DNA from: Tenebrio molitor
Taxonomy: Eukaryota > Arthropoda > Insecta > Coleoptera > Tenebrionidae
Assembly: GCF_963966145.1 (NCBI RefSeq)
Contig: NC_091049.1
Coordinates: 10,044,001 to 10,108,000, forward strand
Reading direction: 5' to 3'
Length of the DNA stretch: 64,000 nt
In this document: positions 57,079-64,000 of the stretch, one piece after another
Numbering within the stretch: position 1 is the stretch's first letter
Layout: the number at the start of each line of letters is the position of its first letter
The notes under the pieces: model-generated
What the model was told of the DNA's origin: nothing
What the model saw: only the letters and a program-made list of their open reading frames with translations
Database searches by the model: none
Program-made: the position numbers and the translations under genes

Positions 57079-58038
57079 ATCGGGTGTATTATGAAAAACC
57101 TTTGGTGCTATAACTTCCTTATTTTTTATCCGATTTTAACAAATGATATGTCAAACAAAATCGTTTTAAATGGGCTACAATTTGAATTGATCCAATATTT
57201 GTTCTTGAGTTCTGTTTTTGACAAATAATAGTCAACTTTTTTTTTTCAAATGGCACTATTAACTTTTTTTGCTCAGTTTTATAGAGATTTTTATTTTAAA
57301 TATGAAAATGTAAACAACCATGCTCATGCATAGAAGCAAAAAGAAGAAATTAAAAAACGATGTATTTTTTTTTTTTAATTAAGCAGTCACATTAAACAGT
57401 AATAAAAGTGCATTCTAATTTTGCAAAGTGACTAAGAGAGCTATGGACATTCAAGACAATGTCAATTTGACTCCGGCCAATAACAGTGATGATTTAATAA
57501 AAAGAATCGTAGCAGTATGTTAACAAATACCAGAATTTTTATTAAACGCCGCAATGGGCGTCAGTGGAAGGTGTCGAATGTGCCTTAGAGAGAATGGAAG
57601 TAATTTCGAACATTTGCTATAGTAAAGTTATGGTTACTTGATTTTTGGAAACTCTATTTTTTAATTAAAAACAAATTTTTGATTTTTTATTTTAATGTTT
57701 ATGTATTCAGAAGATAAACATCTATCAGAATAAAGATAAAAAAATATACAATGCAACGCTGCAAGCATTCGGGGCACTTTTCCAGATTCCGCAATATTAT
57801 CGGAAATTTTTGTATTATAAAACAAAAATGTTTATGTAATTATGTTATACTTAATATCAATGCAACTTAAAAAAACAAAGTTAGCTGCGGTGTGTCAAAA
57901 AATATAATGTTAAAAAAAAATCATGGCATGTCGGGCTATAGTGTTTCTAAAACGATTTTGTTTGACGTATCATTTGTTAAAATTGGATAAAAAATAAGGA
58001 AGTTATAGCACCAAAGGTTTTTCATAATACACCCGGTA
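57079..58038. mobile_element. 960-bp long-TIR element
   Basis: ~85-bp inverted ends containing GGGTGTATTATGAAAAACCT and TTGGTGCTATAACTTCCTTA. The interior includes the terminal 90 bp of the 24.4-kb LINE (57757-57848). No transposase is seen. Confidence 0.85.
57757..57848 (+). repeat. 3' end fragment of the 24.4-kb LINE
   Basis: Near-identical to the reverse complement of 24420-24508, including GCAAGCATTCGGGGCACTTT. It defines the common 3' end of the LINE family at ...TTTATGTAATTATGTTAT. Confidence 0.9.
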
Positions 58039-58399
58039 TAAGACACTAACAAAAATTAAATATCTGGTTATCATTTCTGAATTAAATATGGAATACAATT
58101 TGGTGAACATATAGCATTTTTAGGTAACAAAAGTTATTTTTAGTAGCAAATAATATAAGAAACTAGCAGGATGTCAATATCTGGTTATCGCTCTAGGATT
58201 AGTTATGGTTTGAATTTTGGTGACCATTTAGTATTTTTGGAAAACGAAAGTATTTTTTTGTATGAATAAATTTGGTAAATTTGGTAAACAGTTAAATACC
58301 ATCCTTTTTAAAAACTTAAACGTCCTGAACGTCCGAAATGAAAATTCGAGTTGGAGATCTTTGAAAGGATAATAATTAATGAGAAACATGTTTGGGTGG

Positions 58400-59370
58400 A
58401 GCAAATGTTTTATTGTTAATTAAACACAAGTATGGGACGACAGAGTGTCCTGCTCGGTTCCCCAACACTTAACTACAAGAATTCAACTTAAAACTACCTA
58501 TGGAGCCACATCGCTTTCCCCGCTTGACGGTCGAAGGCCCGATCTTCGCCGTCAACCCTTAGCACAAGTACGGGACGACGTAGCGTCCCGCTCAGTTTAC
58601 CGACACTTAATCACAACAAAACTAAACAAAAGAGAAGTAAAATAATAAGTAAGAAACAAAACATACTTGCATTTACAAGCTGCGCGGAAATATCGTGCAT
58701 TTCATGACGCGACTCCACAGGTCCACCCAATATATTACTCGTTGGGGTTCAACTCACGGTCCGGCTGGTCGGGAAGTTGGAGTGAAAGCGCTTCTTCATC
58801 TCTTGGTTCCTCGGCATTGGTCCGAGTCTGTCCCTGCTTCGCTCTGATGGCAACAGTCTTTCGGTGTTGTTGGCGTCGAGGGGCTCGTCTGGTTTCTTCG
58901 GCTCCGGATTCCTGGACCCGGATAATATTGCAGGTCCAAATCGCATTGTTGGTGCTCCTGCGTCCAACTTGTCAACTCGGACTCCGCATTCCTGGTGGAT
59001 TGGAGGCAGGTGAGGGATTTATTGTTGGATCTCATAAGGAACAGACGGTCTTCCAAGTAAAGCATGTGCTTCCGGATATCCCAAATCAGATCGAGGCATT
59101 TTTGTCCGTTGTTGAGGCACCTCTGTTCGCTGGTGCTGAAAAAAGCATTTGCGTGGGCGAAGACATGTTCGCTTGGTCCACCTCCTTGAATACCACGGCT
59201 GCCATCGGTGCTGGCGTCGGTTTGCAACAGGTAAAGGCGATGCCAAATTCGTGTACGCTACGCGTTTTTCGAGGAAACGCCAGAGAACATCACGCAATCA
59301 CCCCACCATGGAAGGGCGACACCCGGTAGAGGAATCGCTAGTGGTCGGAGTCTGGGACTAACGATAACGA
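58400..59370 (-). pseudogene. Unrecognised minus-strand gene or retroelement relic
   Basis: On the minus strand a 143-codon frame (59227-58796) includes CLDLIWDIRKHMLYLEDRLF and CLQSTRNAESELTSWTQEHQ. An acidic tail in another phase (NAEEPRDEEALSLQLP, to about 58745) suggests a frame break. A possible intron (58619-58668; donor GTATGT, pyrimidine-rich acceptor TTTGTTTAG) and an AATAAA signal at 58410-58415 would complete a 3' end. Candidate gag-like protein or host gene; the family is not recognised. The plus-strand 220-codon frame over the same DNA looks like a shadow. Confidence 0.35.
58428..58612. repeat. Direct repeat with small hairpins
   Basis: ACAAGTATGGGACGAC ... CACTTAA (58428-58472) and ACAAGTACGGGACGAC ... 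CACTTAA (58563-58610) repeat 135 bp apart. GACGGTCGAAG / CTTCGCCGTC forms a hairpin between them. It would lie in the 3' untranslated part of the minus-strand gene. Confidence 0.65.
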
Positions 59371-59510
59371 TTATTAAGATTAGAGAGAAATAGAGTCGAG
59401 AGTGTGTTTGAGTTGTACCCATTTGTCACGTATTTACGAATTTATTTATACTTTATTTAACTGTTGTTAATTTATTGTCTGTACATATTCGTACATTCCA
59501 TTTCTCCTGG

Positions 59511-62500
59511 TTACTTGACGAATGCTCCTTTCTCGATTAGTAATTCGATGATTTCCAAGTTCCTAGATCGAGAAGCCCAATTTAACGGAGATTCATTATT
59601 AGTTGTAACGGCGTTAACAGATGCTCCTTTCTCGATTAGTAAAGCGACTATTTCTGAATAACCAACTGCAGAAGCCAAATGTAACGGGGTTTCATTATCA
59701 GTTTTTAAGGCGTTAACAGATGCTCCTTTCTCAATTAGTAATTCGACTGTTTTCAAATTCCAGTATCTAGAAGCCGAATGTAACGGAGTTTCATTATTAG
59801 TTTTTAAGGCGTTAACAGATGCTCCTTTCTCGATTAGTAAAGCGACTGTTTCCGAATTACCACGTTCAGAAGCTAAATGCAACGGGGTTTCATTATTAGT
59901 TTTAAGGGCGTTAACAGATGCTCCTTTCTCGATTAGTAAAGCGACTGTTTCCGAATTGTTATGCTTAAATGCTAAATGTAACGGGGTTTCTTTATTAGTT
60001 TTAAGGGCGTTAACAGATGCTCCTTTCTCGATTAGTAAAGCGACTGTTTTCAAATTCCCAATTTGAGAAGCCAAATGTAACGGGGTTTCATTATTAGTTG
60101 TAACGGCGTTAACAGTTGCTCCTTTCTCGATTAGTAAAACGACTGTTTTGAAATTCCCAAATCTAGAAGCCAAATGTAACGGAGTTTCATTATCAGTTGC
60201 AAGGGCGTTAACAGATGCTCCTTTCTTGATTAGTAATTCGACTATTTTCAAATTCCTGTATGTAGAAGCCGAATGTAACGGAGTTTCATTATTAGTTTTA
60301 AGGGCGTTAACAGATGCTCCTTTCTCGATTAGTAAAGCGACTGTTTTCAAATTCCCAATTTGAGAAGCCAAATGTAACGGGGTTTCATTATTAGTTTTAA
60401 GGGCGTTAACAGATGCTCCTTTCTCGATTAGTAAAGCGACTGTTTTCAAATTCCCAATTTGAGAAGCCAAATGTAACGGGGTTTCATTATTAGTTTTAAG
60501 GGCGTTAACAGATGCTCCTTTCTCGATTAGTAAAGCGACTGTTTTCACATCCCCACGTTTAGATGCCAAATGTAACGGGGTTTCATTATTGGTTTTAAGG
60601 GCGTTAACAGATGCTCCTTTCTCGATTAGTAAAGCGACTGTTTCCGAATTGTTATGCTTAAATGCTAAATGTAACGGGGTTTCTTTATTAGTTTTAAGGG
60701 CGTTAACAGATGCTCCTTTCTCGATTAGTAAAGCGACTGTTTTCAAATAACCACGTTTAGAAGCCAAATGTAACGGGGTTTCATTATCAGTTTTAAGGGC
60801 GTTAACAGATGCTCCTTTCTCGATTAGTAAAGCGACTGTTTCCGAATTACCACGTTCAGAAGCTAAATGTAACGCGGTTTTATTATTAGTTTTAAGGGTG
60901 TTAACAGATGCTCCTTTCGCGATTAGTAATTCGACTGTTTCCAAATTCTCAAATCGAGAAGCCAAATGTAACGGGGTTTCATTATTAGTTGTAAGGGCGT
61001 TAACAGATGCTCCTTTCTGGATTAGTAATGAGACTATTTTCAAATTGTAATGCTTAAGTGCTAAATGTAACGGGGTTTCTTTATTAGTTTTAAGGGCGTT
61101 AACAGATGCTCCTTTCTCGAATAGTAAAGTGACTGTTTTCAAATCCGCACGTTTAGATGCCAAATGCAACGGGGTTTCATTATTAGTTTTGAGGGCGTTA
61201 ACAGATGCTCCTTTCTCGATCAGTAAAGCGACTGTTTCCGAATTACCACGTTCAGACGCCAGATGTAAGGGGGTTTCATTATTAGTTTTAAGGGCGTTAA
61301 CAGATGCTCCTTTCTCGATTAGTAATTCGACTGTTTCCAAATTCCCCAATCTAGAAGCCGTATGTAACGGAGTTTCTTTACTAGTTGTAACGGCGTCAAC
61401 AGATGCTCCTTTCTCGATTAATATTTGGACCGCATATGTTTTTCGGTACATTGCAGCTAAATGTAGAGCAGTTTCTTTTGGTGCATATCCGGAATAGTAC
61501 ATCGAATTAAAGTCGTATTTATCATCAAGAGTATCGATTACAAAGCGGAATGTTTCCTTTTCTTGGAAGTAACAGCTTTTTACTGTATTTTGAATGATAA
61601 TTGAAGCATTTTCTTTAATATAATTTTTGCTTTTTTCGCTGCTTTCGAATATTGAGGACAATAAATTTTTACATCCATGCTTCAAGCAAAAATCTACAAA
61701 GTTGTTATTATTGATATATTTTTGGGTATACTGATGTAAGTTCTCTTTTGCATGTTCGCATGTTTTTATGATAATTTCTACAGAAAGAAAACTTCCATTT
61801 TCGAAAGCATATTGTAAGGCATTCAATTGGAACAATTTGTCGCAATCGGCGTATTTAAATTTCACCATCTTTTCTAAAATAGCAATATTTGCCAAATTTT
61901 CTCTAGCTTCTGTATTATACACATTCAAAAAAGTTTTCTGATCGACAAATCTTGGTTCAAGGTGCGTCGCTAGATGGAGCGGATTGCGGCCAGCTTTGTC
62001 GTAAACGTTCTCGTTCTCAATGTGTTTTTCAATTTGATCCACATTTCGATAGATCACGGCCAAATGCAGAGGATTATCTGCGGCAAGTATGACATTTAAA
62101 ATCATCATTAAATTCTCGTGTCCGCCGGAAAACAGTTCTTCTTGGATGAGACGAGCTTTGTCGAAGTTGCTTGAGAAAAATCGGGCAGCAAATATTCCCC
62201 GTAGGTAAAATGTTCGAATACTGCTTTTCCTTCGTTATTCATCTTCGTTACAATCCCAAAAGGGTCCTTGTACGTTTTAATGTGATTTAAAAAACGCTGA
62301 GCTCGTCTCAGATCCAATTTTAATTTTTGAAGAACTTCTTCAGTGAACACAGAATGCACAGCTAAGTGTTCGTATATTTCTAATGTATCTTCCTCATCTG
62401 GCGGGAATAAATGTGGATTTTTCGATTCTTCTTTATCTCGATTATGTTTGATCCTTCCACGGAACGACCACTCATACATTTTTGTGAAAACAAATGTACT

Positions 62501-64000
62501 TGTATCTTCGGTCATCTTTTGATGTTGTTCTTTGTTGCCGAGGAAGTTTTGCGTTATAATGTAAAGCTGAAGGACCTTACCCGAAATTTGACGATTGTTG
62601 TCGATGTCAGAGTTGTTAAAAATTTTACTAATAAGGTTTTCTATTTGTTCGTGGTTATATTCTTCCTTCAAGCGATTCCTTATGTAGAATTTCTGTTCCT
62701 CTTCCTCAATTTCCTTCATGTCCATCGCAACTTTGTTGAAATGATCTTCTAATTTCGTTTTTAGATTTTTTCGAGAAGAAATCCAAACGTAGAAACCCTC
62801 AGACGACAATTCTTTGACGGAATCCAAAACGTTGACGACGCAACTGTTTTCCATTTCGTCGAGGCCGTCAAAATAGAAATATACTTTTTTCTTAGACCGA
62901 AAAACGTCTCTAACGTGCTTCGAAAAATTATTTTCGTTTCCTTCGATCAAACGGTTTAAAAGTTCATCGACGTCGTGTTTTGTCTTGAAGAATTCATTAT
63001 GTGTTTTAAGGTCGACATCGATTGTCCAAAATCTTGAATCACATTCGTTTCTCAAATTCTTCAACAACGTCGTCTTGCCCATACCGGGATCGGCGCATAA
63101 AATATTTACTGGTGCAGTTAAACAATGAATTTGGTTTTCTTCAATAGTTACGATTAGAAAATCGTTGTCTTCGGAAATTCTTAAATACACTACAGATTTA
63201 TTGTCACCTTTTTCTGAAACATCTTGGAGTAATTGCTCCGAACATTCTTCATTCGTCAATATGATTGTTGGTTCGTTTGAAATTTGTGTTTTCAAATAAT
63301 CGTGGACATTGACGACTTTAATTTTGCGCTTACGAATTTCACGTTGTATCTTTCCCACTTTTCTGTCGAATTTAACAACAGCTAAATGGTTCTCAAAAAA
63401 TGTATTATCCAAAAATGCATCGATTTTTTCAACTTTGAAACAAACTTTTCTGTTTATATAAAATGATGGAAGACGACTCTCTGTTGCTTGTCCGATTAAA
63501 ATTTTTCCCTGTATTAACATTTGAAGTAATTCTTTTGCTCCGACGTGCTCACAAATTTCTTTACAAGAATCGATCAGTACTTCTAGTGTCGTCTCTTTCC
63601 TGCCCTGCAGAGATAGGCGACATGTCCGAGTGACCTCGCTGTATAATTGATCGTTACTCCGTAAGTCGTTCACATTTTCGAAAATTCGAAATCTTGACAG
63701 TCTAGCCGATTCAATTCCTTGACCGACCAAGATAAATTTTATTTTGCTTCCTAGTTGATGTAGTTCCATTATTTTGTAAATCAACTCTTTTGAAATTTCA
63801 TTGAAATTGACGATGATTGGTTTTTCGAAAAGATACTGCAATACTTTCTGCTTGACTTCATTTTCTAATACTGTTACAGATTTGTCAATTATTTTAATTT
63901 CTTTCGCTAGACATATTATGAACTTTTTCGCAATTCTTCTTCCAGATTAAACTCATCTGATAAATTTTCCTTAAAGTGTTCAAAAGAATCATTTACCAAA
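59511..64000 (-). CDS. NACHT-ankyrin NLR-like protein (runs off right edge)
   Basis: Counted from 63841, the N-terminal ~245 residues are an unassigned helical region. A NACHT P-loop NTPase follows, with Walker A ADPGMGKTTLL (250-260), Walker B VYFYFDGLDEME (320-331) and a sensor-like VWISSRKN (352-359). A helical linker leads to 22 ankyrin repeats, the last 20 almost identical. The end is at 59511. The NACHT frame stops at 62108 only because one T seems missing in a T-run near 62195; shifting there leads straight into the ankyrin frame. A second such break at the A-run near 63930 leaves the coding open beyond 64000. NACHT proteins are signal-sensing switches that oligomerise on nucleotide binding; ankyrin repeats would be the sensor. 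Cytosolic location is inferred from the lack of signal peptide or membrane segments. Function is not known. Confidence 0.85.
59516..61490 (-). repeat. Twenty 99-bp ankyrin-coding units
   Basis: Twenty head-to-tail units of exactly 99 bp (33 codons) with the consensus NETPLHLAS, seven or so variable residues, and ETVALLIEKGASVNALKTN. Some units are identical (for example the two reading ASQIGNLKTV in a row). Higher-order duplication is visible: the AFKHNNSETV unit occurs twice with similar neighbours. Confidence 0.95.

Larger units (their letters stand above)
56945..58265. repeat. Three diverged ~110-bp direct repeats
   Basis: Units near 56950, 58035 and 58145 share AAGAC/AAGAA-like starts, ATCTGGTTATC, and TTTAGTATTTTT followed by AAAC-AAAG. 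The first and second are separated by the 57079-58038 element. Confidence 0.55.

Noticed and set aside
58667..59329. 220-codon plus-strand open frame
   Set aside because: The minus strand over the same DNA has more natural protein composition, possible splice sites and an AATAAA signal; the plus frame looks like its shadow.
61129..61497. Plus-strand open frames inside the ankyrin array
   Set aside because: They are antisense shadows created by the 99-bp periodicity of the ankyrin units.

Overview
The window looks like repeat-rich nuclear DNA of an insect, possibly a beetle. It is AT-rich. The one host-type gene whose splicing I can follow, a UDP-glycosyltransferase, has introns of only 47-49 bp. 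The mobile DNA (Tc1/mariner, many TA-flanked MITEs, Crypton-type tyrosine recombinases, R4/Dong-like and Jockey/CR1-like LINEs, a Polinton-type DNA polymerase) is typical of insect genomes. I see no prokaryotic operons, tRNA, rRNA or CRISPR. All family calls are from reading and memory; nothing was searched.

Layout. 0-4.7 kb holds MITE-like inverted repeats, a 30-bp minisatellite and a GC-rich block with two TATA-like boxes. 4.8-11.1 kb holds LINE fragments on the minus strand: the 3' end of an R4/Dong-like element split by a Crypton-like insertion, and a Jockey/CR1-like element whose endonuclease region is split by a mariner. 11.4-16.1 kb holds Crypton and mariner remnants and MITEs. 16.2-18.7 kb is a Polinton/Maverick-type family B DNA polymerase pseudogene split by a Tc1 element. 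A Crypton recombinase pseudogene (18.9-20.5 kb), itself split by a MITE, follows. 24.4-25.9 kb is a second LINE family with a restriction-like endonuclease. 27.7-29.3 kb is a matrix metalloproteinase pseudogene without visible introns, split by two MITE insertions, one of which contains a further MITE. It is followed by a small membrane-protein reading frame that may belong to the same lost virus-like element. 30.0-35.0 kb is a Tc1-like element swollen by nested MITEs. 35.2-41.6 kb is mostly non-coding with MITEs. 41.6-45.9 kb carries a Jockey/CR1-like LINE (minus) and a long 5'-truncated R4/Dong-like LINE (plus). 46.8-50.75 kb is a UDP-glycosyltransferase gene broken by a 2.25-kb LTR-like insertion. 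51-59.4 kb has a coding tandem repeat, another Crypton exon, MITEs and poorly recognised minus-strand gene pieces. 59.5-64.0 kb (minus, running off the right edge) is a NACHT-ankyrin NLR-like gene with twenty nearly identical 99-bp ankyrin units.

Two themes stand out. First, insertions can be read exactly: at least five elements sit at TA (or 4-bp) targets inside recognisable coding sequence, and the coding sense resumes in frame on the other side, which gives a relative insertion history. Second, several ~60-130-bp imperfect palindromes share a loop with paired CGAG half-sites, and three of the four Crypton-like N-terminal exons lie just downstream of one. Many frameshifts fall in homopolymer runs, including in the otherwise intact NACHT-ankyrin gene, so some may be assembly errors rather than true decay.
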